From Vicia villosa (Eukaryota; Streptophyta; Magnoliopsida; Fabales; Fabaceae), in contig NC_081183.1 in assembly GCF_029867415.1 (NCBI RefSeq), positions 66,724,336-66,788,335 on the forward strand: DNA of 64,000 nt, written 5' to 3'. A model generated the notes under the pieces. That model saw only the letters and a list, made by a program, of their open reading frames with translations. It was not told where the DNA came from and did not search any database. Of the stretch, positions 45,261 to 58,208 are shown in pieces. Each line of letters opens with the position of its first letter. Within the stretch, counting starts at the first letter, position 1. Made by a program: the position numbers and the translations under genes.

Positions 45261-46181
45261 GATAGACATAGCTTATCTCTATAGAGAGATATTTCTCCTA
45301 TCTCACCACATTCAAACAAATAAAAAAACATTTCAATTTCAATTTTAAACATTCTCCCATTTAGAATTTTGAAAGACATGCTCTGGCAAGTTAACCCAGG
45401 CATGTGTAACTTTCACTAATTTGGTTGAGAATCTTTCTTTAATTCAAGATACATTTGACTAGTATACTTGCACATACACCATTAAGGTCCCTCTCTAAAT
45501 AAAATGAATTCAGCTTTTCTGTCACTTTAAATGTTTGTGGTGGAATAGTAGAAATACCTCTCTGCAAAGATGACTTCATGTCTCTTTACTGTAAGCAGAG
45601 ATTTAATTCAAGCTTCAACCTTGAGCTTCAAGCAAGGCACCAAAAATAATTAATTTCCCTAATTAGTTCCCCGAACTACAAAAAACTCTGACTTCCATTA
45701 GGGATATGTAGGCATGACGTTCCCAAGGAATCTCAGTGAGCTAATCAAAAACCAAAAATAGTCAGTCAGTCTGTCTTTTTTTTAATTCAATCCAATTTTC
45801 CCTCCTAATACAAAGGAGAAACTTTCCCAATCAATTAACAACAAAACACAAACACATAGACACAGAGAAGGGTTCCCGTAGAGTAATACGGATATGTAGG
45901 GTGCTTAAAACCTTCCCTATGTATAACCGACCTCCCGGACTCTAGAATTTCTAGTCTAGGTGAATCCCCACACTTAGCTAACTCCTAGGATTTATTTGAG
46001 ATCTTTTTCCCCTTCCTCTTTCGTAGGATAATTAAAAAGTTCGTGTGTTATCGTAGGAAGAACTGAAACAAAATTCATCCCACAACAGGCGCTTCCCTCC
46101 TTCCAAATTTCGCGTGAAGGGTCTAGCGTGTCGTCCTCCCAAGTGAAACGGGGAGGTAAAAAAAACGACACCACAGAAAAA

Positions 46182-46200
46182 TGGCGACTCTGCTGGGGAC
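46182..46200 (+). promoter_or_regulatory. Element C primer-binding site
   Basis: TGGCGACTCTGCTGGGGAC, the same PBS as in element A. Confidence 0.9.
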
Positions 46201-46929
46201 AAGTAATAATCTTGGTTTTTCATCCAAACCAATGGTTGACCTGTGCTGGTCCAACCCCAATGAGGAATTAGGGATGCCAAATTCCCCCTCAAACAAGAGA
46301 GGTCCCGCCTAACCTCTGTGTCATTTCATGTGTTTGTTGCATTTATACTTGTTTAAATTTTTATGTTCTGTATCAGGAAAGGGCTTGATTCCCCCTTGTG
46401 GTGAGAAATCCTATAACCGGATTTGAGTGCAACATAAGATAGGATGGAGGATGTCTTCTCGGTGAAACCCTCTAATCTTGGTTCCCAAATCTACTCTTGG
46501 GATTTGCCTGGCTGGTTGTGATTAACTGCGCCAATGCATTCCGAGACTGATTTGTACCAGGAGGACCTAGAAACCCATTAACCCCACTTAAAGCCTATTA
46601 GGAGGTAGAGCGGTGATTACGAAAGTAATTGTCACGCATATACTACACTCAGAAAAAACTCTCTTGAAGATACCAGTCAACATATCTTTAAGATTGAGCA
46701 AAAGCTCTGAGACCCCTAGAACCCGTTCTACAGGTACAAAAATCCTTATCCTTAGTTTACCCTGGGGCGAGGTCTGCGATGTGACTCCATGACCACTATA
46801 CCCTTCTACGCCATGTTTGTTAAAAACTATTGTGTGCGAATTCATGCATTCATTCATACATCATAATAATAAAAACAAAGAGTCTTTTTCGAGTCGTTTT
46901 TCAAGGAAACTAAATAACGAACGTTTTGA
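46201..46929 (+). other. Element C leader
   Basis: Non-coding leader between PBS and ORF1. One further CTCGGTGAAAC copy lies near 46451. Nothing else is recognised. Confidence 0.5.
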
Positions 46930-48417
46930 ACTTCAGAGAGAGAAAGAGAGAAACGGAGAAAGGACTTAAGGATCTATACCACGGATTACGGAAGAAAGAG
47001 AGCTAGGAAATACACCTTCAAAAGTCCTAAGGTCGAGGAATTGGAAAATCTCGGAAAACTGGTGGTCAACCCCCAGGCTTTCAAGGAGAAGTATGGAGAA
47101 CTTCTGCCTCTTCTCAATACCAACATTGTGGATGGGATCCTTCCCACAATGGTACAGTTTTACGATCCAACGTATCACTGCTTCACCTTTCCAGATTATC
47201 AACTCATGCCTACGTTGGAGGAGTACTCTCGTCTGGTGGGAATACCCGTGTACGCGCAAGACCCATACTCCGGTTTGGAAAAGAATCCTGACGACATTAT
47301 CATTGAATCAACTACTCCCTTAAACGTAGTCGACGTCAGAAATCATATGGTGAGTAAAGGAGCAATTCAAGGATTGCCTTCCAAGTTCCTATTGGATCAA
47401 GCTCGATACTTCGTCAGCATCCAAGATATGAGCGCTTTTGAGGACATCTTGGCATTGCTTATCTACAGATTGTTTTTGTTCCCAAACATTGACAGTTTCG
47501 TCGACATCAACGCAATTAAGATCTTCTTGATGGGAAATCCAGTTCCAACCTTGCTTGCGGATGCTTACCACTCTGTGCATTCACGAAACCTGCAACGAGG
47601 AGGACTGGTCACATGCTTCGTACCGTTGTTATACGAATGGTTCGTCTCGCACCTTCCAAAGTCTAGCACTTTCTGGAACATGAGGGATGGCCTTTGCTGG
47701 TCACAGAAAATCATGTCCCTCACTCATTCGGACATTGATTGGTGTAGTCCTAACAACGACGAAACCAAGATCATCTACAGTTGCGGAAGTTATCCCAACG
47801 TACCCCTTATTGGAACTAAGGGAGGAATCAGTTATAATCCAGCTTTAGCCCGTCGTCAATACGACTATCCCATGAAAAATATACCAAGTAGTATTCAATT
47901 GGAGGGTCTGTTCTTCAAGAACATCGACGATCATGGTAACATGCTGAAGAAGGAAATTGTCCAAGCCAAGCATCTTGTTCACAGCAAAGGGAGAAGATTG
48001 TTAGGAAAACATCTTTGCATCTCCCTGGATCCTTACCTTCAATGGGTACGCGTCAGAGCATTCAAGCTCAGGATGCCATAACAGCGTCAAGAACCCATTC
48101 CCCTAAGAGAACCAATTTTCCTTTTCTCCATCGATGTTGAGAAACTTCAAGCGGCATTAACCAAGGTGTGTGAGGAAATGAATGCTTGGAGAAACAAGTA
48201 TATAATCGTCAACACAGAAAATGTTGAGATACAGAACATCCTAAGAAGGAAGGATGAGTTACTTGAAGTACTCGAACGACAAGTGACACAATCGTATCTT
48301 TCTCTTCATATCCCTCCTACTTCCTGGATCATTGATCAGCTTACGTTAGAGAACGCTCAGCTCAAGAAACAGAAGAAGATGTTAGAACGTGAAGTCGGCT
48401 CTTCGTCAAAGTTTTAG
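46930..48417 (+). pseudogene. Ogre ORF1
   Basis: An open frame of about 380 codons (46930-48081), then a TAA, and in the same frame a coiled-coil-like segment to 48417. No ATG lies near the start, so the initiation codon is lost or is further upstream. The order of blocks (CFTFPDYQLMPTLEEYSRLV, then SCGSYPNVPLIGTKGGISYN) is that of the ORF1 unique to Ogre elements. The FTFPDY...TLEEYSRLVGIP stretch recalls the start of plant mobile domains, an inference from pattern only. The function of ORF1 is unknown. Confidence 0.8.
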
Positions 48418-48691
48418 AGTCCTTTCTCTCTATTTCTCTGTATTTCCCTTTTCAAAGTACGTAAAAAATGGCGTTTCGCTTAATCAATAAAAAGTTTGAT
48501 GTTTCATAACGTAATTATGGTGTTTCCTTGAAAAATATTAACTTAATTGCACATCATGCATTGCTTTAGTCGTAAGCACTGACACGAGAATTGTCGCGGT
48601 TCTAATCGTCACTGAGAGGAGGAGAAGGAGGTGAAGCAAGACATTCAAGCTGTCTCATTCATACAACACTCGTTTAAGTCGCAAGAAAAGA

Positions 48692-50928
48692 ATGGAAGAC
48701 TTAGAGCAAGATAATGGAGAACTCCGAGAAGAGGTCACTACTCTCAAAGAATCTGTTGAAAGGCTCAACAGCATGGTAGAAGCCCTGGTGGTTGCACAAA
48801 GACAACCTCCACCAGAAGAACCACAAAGGACTGTGGTTTCCAAGATTGTTTCTACTCTTATTCATCAGTATACCATGCCACCCAACCGACCTTGGGGAAT
48901 GCCGTATAACTTTACTCCAGACGGGTACATACCCCCAATTTCTGAAATTCCAAGAGACACAACGGTTATGCATCCACCGGAGGGTTACAGACCTCCGGAA
49001 ATGGAAATTCCAAGAGCAACAACAATGGGTTTCACACAACAAAATGCTGAGATTCCAAGATCTACCGTCATGGCTTCTCCATAGCCAATTGTGCATGCTT
49101 TTCCTCCGCCAGGCGGACAAATATATCATCACGCTCCCAATAAGGACGCTGGCATGTATGAAAGATTGGACGAGTTCCAGGAACAGTTTCTGCAAATGCA
49201 GAAGGAACTCAAGACTCTTCAAGGACAAGATCTATTTGGAAAGAATGCTGCAAACCTCTGTCTGGTTCCAAATGTTAAGATTCCTCACAAATTCAAAGTA
49301 CCAGATTTTGAGAAGTACAAAGGGAATTCATGCCCACAAAGTCACCTCGTGATGTACGCTCGAAGGATGTCAACTCAGACTGATAATCAATAATTGCTAA
49401 TTCATTATTTTTAAGACAGACTGACTGGTGCTGCACTCAAATGGTACATGAACTTGGTAAGTTCAGAGATTCGTACTTTTCGAGACCTCGGAGAGGCCTT
49501 CGTCAAACAGTATAAGTACAATCTGGATATGGCTCCCGATAGAGATCAACTCCGGGCCATGACTCAAAAGGATAAAGAGAGTTTTAAAGAATACGCTCAA
49601 AGATGGCGTGAAGTTGCTGCTCAAATTTGTCCTCCACTTGAAGAGAAAGAAAATACAAAAATATATCTCAAGACTTTGAGTCCATTTTACTACTGACGAA
49701 TGGTCACCAGCTCCCCTATGACTTTACCGAGATGGTAAACATGGGCGTACGTCTAGAAGAGGCAGTTCGAGAAGGAAACTTGAATAAAGAATCAGAATCT
49801 TCTATCGGTCCTAGGAAGTACGGAAGTTCTTTCCAAAAGAAAAAGGATCAAGACGTCAGCAGTGTCTTACACAAAGTAAGAAAGAAGTTTCAACCTCAAG
49901 TTGCTACAATAACTCCGGTTGTTAACTCAGCGCCAGCTTATCAACCTTAGGTTTCTCAACAACCATTTCAACAAAGGTCACAACAACCTCAGCAGCAGGT
50001 TCGACCTCCAAACTTCAACAACAATCGGGCACCAAGGTATCCTGCCTTTGACCCCATACCAATGCCGTATGCGGAATTGTTTCCAACGCTACTGGCAAAA
50101 GGACTCATTGAGACGAGGAGTCCTCAAAATCCTGCAAATGAATCTTCACCTTGGTTCAAGGCTGACCAATCTTGTCCCTATCATCAGGGGGCACCCGGTC
50201 ACAGCATTGAGAAATGTTTCCCTTTCAAGATCGACGTTCAAAGATTAGTGAAGAGCAGAATGCTATCCTTCAAAAACACTAATCCTAACGTCCAAGCAAA
50301 TCCTTTGCCGCAGCATAAAGAAGCTTCAGTAAATCTGGTAGATCAACACCCCAATGTCATTCAAATCTACAACATTCGTCATATAGGGGAAAATCTCGTC
50401 AAAATGCACGCTAGACAAGTTGGGTACGACCACGTACCACCTCACAACTACTTCACATGTGAAATTTGTCCAAAGAATAATCAAGGATATGTTGTAGTTC
50501 AAGCTAGATTACAAGAACAAATGGACTTAGGATGGATTCAACACATCCGAGTCAAAACTGAATATGATATCAACATGGTTCAAGGATGTTCAGGAGAATA
50601 CAAGATCTACAGAGTTGAAGATCTCGAAGGATCGGTAGTCAGGTTCCATAAAACTTTAAATGGACTTTCCTACTTTGGAACAGATTTCCATCCTTACAGT
50701 AGATGCAGAATTTGTCGAAGAAATTCACAAGGTTATTTGCATGTCCGCAACGACATTCAGAAACTAATGGATGACAATACCATTACAGTTCTTGCCAACA
50801 GAGAAGATGACGAAGTCTTTACCGTATCTCCTCAAATTAATCAAGTTGAACCAATGCAAGTTAAGTATGACAGCAGGAAGACAACAATTGTTCCATTAGT
50901 CATCTACTTACCAGGTCCTGTACCGTAG
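48692..50928 (+). pseudogene. gag: Element C Gag
   Basis: Pieces in order: an N-terminal coiled coil (EDLEQDNGELREEVTTLKES), proline-rich repeats with EIPR, the Gag core (PHKFKVPDFEKYKGNSCPQ, ALKWYMNLVSSEIRTFRDLG, FKEYAQRWREVAAQICPPL), then the C-terminal part with CPYHQGAPGHSIEKC and two related CxxC segments (FTCEICPKNNQGYVVVQ and SRCRICRRNSQGYLHVR). Stops occur at 49082, 49391, about 49416 and 49948, and the frame changes between 49696 and 49732. The gene is decayed but almost full length. Confidence 0.85.
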
Positions 50929-51071
50929 AGTCCAGCAAGGCTATACCATACAAGTACAACGCTACATTCATTGAAAATGGTAAGGAAATACCATTACCAT
51001 CTGTTGTCAACATTGCTGACGTTAGTCGAGTCACTAGAAGTGGATGAATCTTCAACAGAACAACAAAAAAT

Positions 51072-52912
51072 ATGGAGAAGCCTACGGAGGAAGCACCACA
51101 TAAGGAAGACAATCATCAGACCAATGCTACACAAGCGAAAGAAAATGATGAGATCTTGAAATTAATCCAGAGGAGTGAATACAACATTGTAGATCAATTA
51201 CTACATACTCCGTCTAGGATATCTGTCCTTTCCCTACTATTGAGTTCTAAGGCTCATAGGGAAGCTCTACAGAAAGTTTTGGAACAAGCTTTTGTAGAAC
51301 CTGGTGTTACTATAGGACAATTCAACAACATCGTTGCCAACATCTTGCATGAACTAATCTGAGTTTCTGTGACGAAGATCTTCCTGAAGAAGGAGTGGAC
51401 CATAACTTGCCACTCAACATCTTAGTTAGCTGCATGGGTGATGTTCTCACAAGAGTCCTAATAGATAATGGATCCTCTCTCAACGTCATGCCCAAATCAA
51501 CATTCTCATGATTATCCTTCAAGAATTTCCCGTTGAGGGACAATCACGTCATTGTCAAGGCGTTCGATGGTTCAAGGAAGTCAGTTTTTGGAGAAGTAGA
51601 TCTTCCCATAACTATTGGACCTCACACTTTCAAGATCACTTTCCAAGTTATGGATATCCAAGCAGCATACAGTTGTTTGCTAGGTCGCCCATGGAATCAT
51701 GAGGTTGGGGCAATTACTTCGACACTTCATCAGAAACTGAAGTTCATACGAAATGACAAATTGGTAACCGTATGTGGAGAACGATCTCTGATCGTCAGTA
51801 ACCTTTCATCATTCTCCGACATAGAACCAAATGAAGTCGCTGGAACTAAATTCCAAGCACTTTCCTTGGACAAGGAAAATGGTAAGGAGAAAGCAGCATC
51901 TATTTCTTCCTACAAAGATGCAATCCAAGTTGTAAAGGATGGCACTACTAGTGGTTGGGGGCACATTGAGATTCCTACCAACAACAAGAACAGAACAGCA
52001 GTTGGATTCTTTCCAACATCATCAAAGGCTATTCTAGGAATTGAGGTAGTTCTATCAATTCAAGAAACTTTCTGCAGCGGAGGTTTTCATCAACCTGTTC
52101 AACAAACAGTAAACCCCATCGGTACGGAAAACACCGATGAGAATTTTGAAGTGGAATGTATGTCCTACATTCTTGAAGCAGGATACATCTCCCTAGAAGA
52201 GTCTGATTCACCTTGCTGTTATCCAACTAAAGAATCTAGAAGTAAGACTCAACCAAGCAGTGACGACGTTACTAACAGCTTCACCACCATAAGTCATGGT
52301 TCATCAGAGGAAGTTCCTCCCATCCCCAAAGAAACCTGGGATACATTAGGAGAACCAAGCGAAAAAATCGACTACATAGTGAAATACTCCGCTCCTGAAA
52401 GTTCAAAAATCTCTCTTGAAGACATTGTTCCAACTAGATGGAACATTGATTATGAGTACCTTACTCAGCCAAAAGAGATATACAAACCTTGCTATTCATC
52501 ATCAGCATCTGGTGAAGTCATCATTGAGGATTATATCCCCAAGTCACCTTCCGAGGCTACAGACTTAGAATATACATACCTAGTCAATGCCATCTTGGGA
52601 GAAGAGCAAGACCAAAATACAGAAGAGGATGATCTCAAAAGTTTCTCTGACAACGAGTCTCTCCATTCAGAATATTGGAAGTTTCCTCAAAAGAAAATCC
52701 GACATACTCCACTTGGAAATAGGTATGCTCACACTGCTCAGTCTACTGAAGCAGAAGAAGATCGTCCAAGTGTTGCAAAGACAATGGTTGGTAAATCAAG
52801 ACCTACCACAAGCCAATTCAAGCCTAAGGTGCCAGATTACATAGGGCACAATGGGGTTCGCCACTATTGGACGGCTGTTGATGTTTCGACTGTTATTCGC
52901 ACTCCTAAGTAG
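51072..52912 (+). pseudogene. pro: Element C protease and linker region
   Basis: A pre-protease segment (51072-51362, ISVLSLLLSSKAHREALQKV) is followed, after a stop and frame change, by the protease with the active-site motif VLIDNGSSLNVMPKS (about 51451-51507) and AYSCLLGRPWNHEVGAITST (about 51668-51720). A long linker runs to the stop at 52910. The active-site Thr/Ser position reads Asn (DNG), which would not be expected in an active aspartic protease. Confidence 0.8.
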
Positions 52913-53231
52913 GAACTTTCACCGTTATTTTGTCCTCTCACCATAGCCCATGGTGAAGAGATGTTTCATAGGGCTTTGCATTTTACTATTTCTTAGGAAA
53001 ATGTCCCTCTTTGCTTCGCCCAAAGCAATAGAGTTTTGTTTTATAGTGTCTTTGTTTCAAGAAGTGACTGTCGATAAATAAAAATGTCATTTTGTTCCTT
53101 CGTTAGTTTTCCCTTTTCTTTTTTAGGAAATTGGTAATCCTAAAAAACACCCTTAAAAAACATCAAAACATTCCATTAACTGCATACACCGAGTCTTCCC
53201 TCGTTGTCTAAATAAAAATCATCACACATGC
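52913..53231 (+). other. Ogre intron region of element C
   Basis: Non-coding and T-rich, ending in ACACATGCAG before coding sequence resumes. It shares CTTCGCCCAAAGCAATAGAG with the same region of element D (CCTCGCCCGAAGCATAGAG, minus strand near 63430). Ogre elements are known to have an intron between protease and RT. The donor was not assigned. Confidence 0.65.
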
Positions 53232-55207
53232 AGATACCCTGAGTGGTTAGCTAACATTGTTCCTGTTTCTAAGAAAGACAGAAAGGTCCGCATGTGCGTC
53301 GACTACAAAGATTTGAACAAAGCTAGCCCTAAGGATGACTTTCCTCTACCACATATTGACATGTTGGTTGACAACACAGCAAAATCCAAATTTTCTCATT
53401 CATGGACGGATTTTCAGGATACAACCAAATGAAAATGGCACCTGAAGATATGGAGAAAACAACTTTCATCACCCCCTGGGGAACGTTCTGCTACCGCGTT
53501 ATGCCTTTTTGACTAAAGAACGCAGGGGCAACTTATCAAAGAGCCATGACTACACTTTTCCACGATATGATGCATAAGGAAGTGGAAGTCTATGTGGATG
53601 ACATGATTGCCAGATCAGAAAATGAGGAAGATCATGTACAAAATCTGACAAAGTTATTTCAACGCTTACGGAAGTTTCAGCTTCGCCTGAATCCCAACAA
53701 GTGTACCTTTGGTGTCTACTCAGGAAAACTCCTTGGTTTCATCGTCAACAAATGAGGAATTGAAGTAGATCCAGACAAAGTCAAGGCAATTCAAGAAAAG
53801 CCTTCGCCTAAAACCGAGAAACAAGTTAGAGGATTTCTTGGACGTCTGAATTACATCTCGAGATTCCTATATCTCATGACTGCAACTTGTGCTCCAATTT
53901 TCAAACTTCTATGGAAAAATCAAAGTTGTGTCTAGACAAACGATTGTCAGAAAGCATTCGACAACATTAAGGAATATCTGCTCGAACCACCCATCCTGTC
54001 TCCTGAAGTGGAAGGAAGACCTTTGATAATGTACTTAACCGTCTTAGAAGATTCCATGGGTTGTGTCCTTGGGCAGCAAGACGAGACAAAAAGAAAAGAG
54101 CATGCCATCTACTATCTGAGCAAGAAATTCACTGACTGTGAATCCCACTACTCCATGCTCGAGAAAACCTGTTGTGCTTTGGCCTGGGCTGCCAAGCGTC
54201 TCCGCCAATACATGATTCGACATACTACTTGTTTGATCTCCAAGATGGATCCAATCAAGTATATCTTTGAAAAGTCTGCCTTAACTGGGAGAATTGCCCT
54301 TTGGCAGATGCTGTTGTCAGAATACGACATTGAGTATCACGTACAAAAAGCCGTGAAAGGAAGCATCCTAGCTAAGCACCTCGCTCACCATCCACTCAAT
54401 AGTCATGAATCAACCAGTTTTGACTTTCCGGACGAGGACGTCATGTACCTCAAGATGAAAGATTACGACGAGCCACTACCAGACGAAGGACCTGAGATAG
54501 GATCCCAATGGGGCTTGATCTTTGACGAAGCCGTCAATGCTTATGGACGAGGAATTGGGGCAATAATTGTTACCCCTCGAGGTACCCATATTCCAGTTAC
54601 CACCAGATTAACTTTCAAGTGCACAAATAATGAGGCCGAATATGAAGCTTACATCATGGGTCTCGAAGAAGCCGTGGATCTAAGAATCAAACACTTGGAT
54701 GTATATGGAGATTCTGCTTTGGTCATCAATCAAATCAAAGGAGAATGGGAAACACGCCAACCTGGGCTAATCCCTTACAAAGACTACGCAAGAAGATTGT
54801 TACCATTCTTCGACAGGGTAGATTTTCATCACATTCCTCGTGAAGAAAACAACTTGGCTGATGCATTAGCCACACTCTCTTCCATGATTAGGATAAATCA
54901 TTGGAATGACATTCCTCAGATCAATGTCATGCGCCTGAATAGGCCCGCTCATGTTTTCACAGCAGAAGCAATCATCGACGACAAACCGTGGTATCACGTC
55001 ATCAAAAACTTTCTTCAAAGGCAAGAGTACCCTCTTGGGGCGTCAAAGAAAGATAGAAAGACTTTGAGAAAGTTAGCTGGTAGATTCTTCCTGAATGAAG
55101 ATGTTCTGTATAAGAGAAATTTCGACATGGTTCTACTCAGATGCGTTGACAGAAGTGAAGCAGAAACACTCATGAGAGAAATACATGAAGGTTCCTTTGG
55201 TACTCAC
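53232..55207 (+). pseudogene. pol: Element C RT, RNase H, aRNase H and start of integrase
   Basis: RT starts abruptly at RYPEWLAN, so about the first quarter (present in element D) is missing. One frameshift lies near 53390, stops at about 53509, 53753 and 53932. The RT catalytic box is YVDDMIARS (about 53590). The frame from 54008 is open to the insertion: RNase H (CVLGQQDETKRKEHAIYYLS) and the second, archaeal-type RNase H (NNEAEYEAYIMGLEEA, VYGDSALVI, NNLADALATLS); the first motif reads DEAVNA where other elements have DGA. The frame is cut by element D at GSFGTH, just before the integrase zinc finger. Confidence 0.88.
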
Positions 55208-58193
55208 TGTAGCAACCTGCCCTAAAATTAAAGTTTTAGAGTCGCCACCTATTCTACCAGGGCGAATAGGAAACCCTACACAGTTAAGTGATCAGGGTAA
55301 GATTATTATAATCAGGTGAGGGAAGGTGTTAGGCACCCTCAACCCTTTCCTAAGGTTTTATGTTTAAAGTAAAGGTTTATGGCTAAATATTAAGGTTTAA
55401 TAGCTAAGAAAATGAATAGGGCGAAAAGTGATATTTGAACTGAATTGAGGTTTTGGGGATGGGGACTCGCCTTGTTGCCAAGTGCCTACGTATCTCGTTA
55501 GGGAGAATCAGAGTCAACGTAGTTCGGGGAAGGGTTGTACGCCCTTAGAATTAGAATTTCATTTGATGTGGTTTTGGAGGCTTTTTGAGTGGCCTATCGT
55601 AGTTGTGATAATTCGTAGTTTTGAAAAGGTTTTGGGAAGTGTTTTAGGATTGGGCGTACAACCCTGATTTTAATATGTACTATTAACCGCAATGATCAAT
55701 AGATTTGATCACCATAGTTAAAAGATTAGTAGTGTATTATTACAAATTTTAATTGATGAATTCAATTATCACTAATAATAAATAAGAGTATTTTTTAGAA
55801 ATTTTAATATTTAATTTGTATCATTATCCCTCGTAATCGATTGATTCGATTATAAATAATAATGAATAAAAATGGAAAAATAGGCTAATCATCGCAACCA
55901 ATAAAAATGGTTGAAACCCTTTAGCCAAATAAAACTTTTTATTTTAATTAAATAAGTATTTTAAGAAAATCGATTATTGCCCATCACGATTAATGGATTT
56001 AATCGGAACGAATCAATAAATTAAAAAAATTAAATATTTATAATATATGTTAATTTATTTAAGAAAATAATTTATTATTATATAGATAAATATTAAAAGT
56101 AATTAACCAAATATTTAAATTAATTAAAAGAAATAAGTTAGTTTAAGGTTTTTTATTCAGTGTGGCTTGGCTGGAAGTGTATGATATAGGGATCAAGTCT
56201 GGGTGCGTTGGATCTATGTGGCTAGTGGTTCTAAGGCTCAGATCTGAAGGACCATGGTAGCCTAACGCTGGGTGCATGCACTGGATCTTTAAACAAGTAA
56301 TTCATAAAAAATATATGGGAGCGAGGGATCGAACCCTCCTTAGCCTAAATGAAAACAACGCGCGCGAAATTCAAATTCACGAACCACGTGATGACAACTC
56401 ATCATCGTCCCCAAACATACCTGAGGATTTCTGTAAATTTTGCTATGAATTTTCCAGGATTTTATTCGTAGCAAGCACACCTGCAAAATAGCGATTAGCT
56501 CATACACACATATAAATACTTCGCACCACCCCAGATCTCCTCGCCCTAACCATACGAACCTAACTGTGCCCTTAATTTAACCTAATTTTTCCTCTAATAG
56601 AAAAGCCCTAAAATCCAACCAAGAACCCTAACTCGGCCTCCAATGGCCGATCGTATGTAGCACGCACAGAAACCAAATGAATGTTCCAGGAACGATCACA
56701 ACAATCAGGCAAAGCTAAATATGCAATCAAAACATCATGGAGATGCCCGTATCATGCTAATCGATTCAAGTTTCAAAGTGACTTACTTTGGCTTATTGGA
56801 GGTCGTTTTGGGGGTGTTGATGAAGCGTACTAATCCGATCACCTTCAGGAACCTTCAAGGAATCTTTTGCACTCTTTCAATCTTGTTGAAACCTTCTCAA
56901 TCGCAAAAACCGAATCTGAGTTTCTTGAAGATCTCCTTATTCTTGCACCTATGCCTCTGACCAGAAAAATTCAACCCTTATTCGTGTGGTTTATGTTCTA
57001 TACTTATAGGAGAGGGAATTAGGTCAAAGATTGAAGCCCAAGGCCCTTTGAATCCAATCTTGCAAAGTTTGAAAATTTTGATTTTATTCTTGAATGGAAA
57101 CTTGCTATTTTTGTCCAAATTTGTACCAATCCTTTCCAATCATTTGTGCACAAAAATATATTGCCAATTTGCAATTAATACTGATTGGAATTGATCAATA
57201 TGAAATCTTTAACACAATATTTGATTTTTCCTTTAATTATATCATTTTAAATCATTCTTAAATGAAATAAAAATCATATAAAATCAAATACAAAGCTAAA
57301 ATTCGTGGCACATGGTTTGGATAACATAAATAACTTATGGACCAAGATTAAGTCATAAAAATATAGGCCCATTTACAAAAAATTCCAATTTGAACCTCTT
57401 TTATTTCATATTTTGCCTCCAAAATTACCCAACTTTGACAAGGCATATCTCCCTCAATTTTTAAGCTATGAAGGAGTTCTAGGACTTTTTGGAAACCTCA
57501 AGATGTCCTCTACATGCCACTTTGAAACATATTTTTCATTTGGAGATTTTATCTTGATGATATGTCCTTTGACAAAAAACTGTCTTTGGTTGACTTTTGA
57601 AAAAGACCTATAATTTTTTTATGCTATATCTCCCAAATGAAGCATTTCTGGCCTTGGCTTGTGAGAGACAGTTGTAGAGAATCCAATTTCCTTCCAAATA
57701 GGCTTTGAGTGAGGAATTTCTGATGTTCCATGTGAAAGTTATGGCTAGTCAAAGTTGAGTTGACTTTCTCCTAAAGAAACCCTAAGTTGAACCTTTTTGC
57801 ATTTGTTCATTTCTGAGTTTCTATTGATGAATCATGATCAACCTTTGATCAAATGATGGATATACTCTTCCATACTTGATGTTGACCAAATTTTATAGGT
57901 TTTGACTATGCTTTGACCATGGTTGACTTTTAGGTCAAACTAGTTGATTGTGGATCATCTGAGTTTTTTGAGCAAGTATGCTTTGGAACTGGGCCTTGAC
58001 TTTTGACATGGAGGTATCTTGGAGCATAATGGACCATGGAGAACTTCATTGGGGGTCTTATCTTGCTAATTTCCTCAAGAGAGCATCAAACCATAACTTT
58101 AAGAGGCCCTTGCTTAGGAGCATACCCTGATGGAACTCTTGAATCTTGTACTATTATGAATGATATGTAGAAGGCAAATTTTGGGGTATGACA
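55208..58193 (-). repeat. Element D 3' LTR (2986 bp)
   Basis: Minus-strand start TGTCATACCCC, end GGTTGCTACA. U3 (57000-58193) resembles U3 of the solo LTR at 1429-6216. Near its end the minus strand has AGGTGGCGACTC (55239-55250), a PBS mimic. A B-box-like GGTTCGATCC (minus strand, near 56327-56336) is followed by T6. Confidence 0.92.
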
Positions 58194-58208
58194 GCTGCCC
58201 CTATTTAA
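58194..58208 (-). promoter_or_regulatory. Element D polypurine tract
   Basis: The minus strand reads AATTAAATAGGGGCAGC next to the LTR start. Confidence 0.85.

Larger units (their letters stand above)
40077..46175 (+). repeat. Element C 5' LTR (6099 bp)
   Basis: Begins TGTCATACCC and ends CACCACA six bases before the PBS. U3 is about 1.5 kb with a TATA box at 41612. The R/U5 part has two tRNA-like modules (42569-42647, 42727-42810) and a repeat-rich segment (43380-45260) with TTCCCGGTGAAAC motifs and GAGTCAGCC...TTGGGCTTTGTACA blocks. Confidence 0.9.
40077..55207 (+). mobile_element. Ogre element C (5' two-thirds), interrupted by element D
   Basis: Order: 5' LTR (6.1 kb), PBS, leader, ORF1, gag, protease, intron, RT, RNase H, second (archaeal-type) RNase H, then the start of integrase, where element D is inserted at 55208. 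Very long LTRs, ORF1 upstream of gag, the intron before RT and the double RNase H are the Ogre hallmarks. The base pairs before the LTR are GTTCC. Many stops and frameshifts mark it as old. The remainder is beyond the window. Confidence 0.92.

Noticed and set aside
52029..52226. Minus-strand 65-codon frame in element C
   Set aside because: Antisense of the protease linker region, no recognisable protein.
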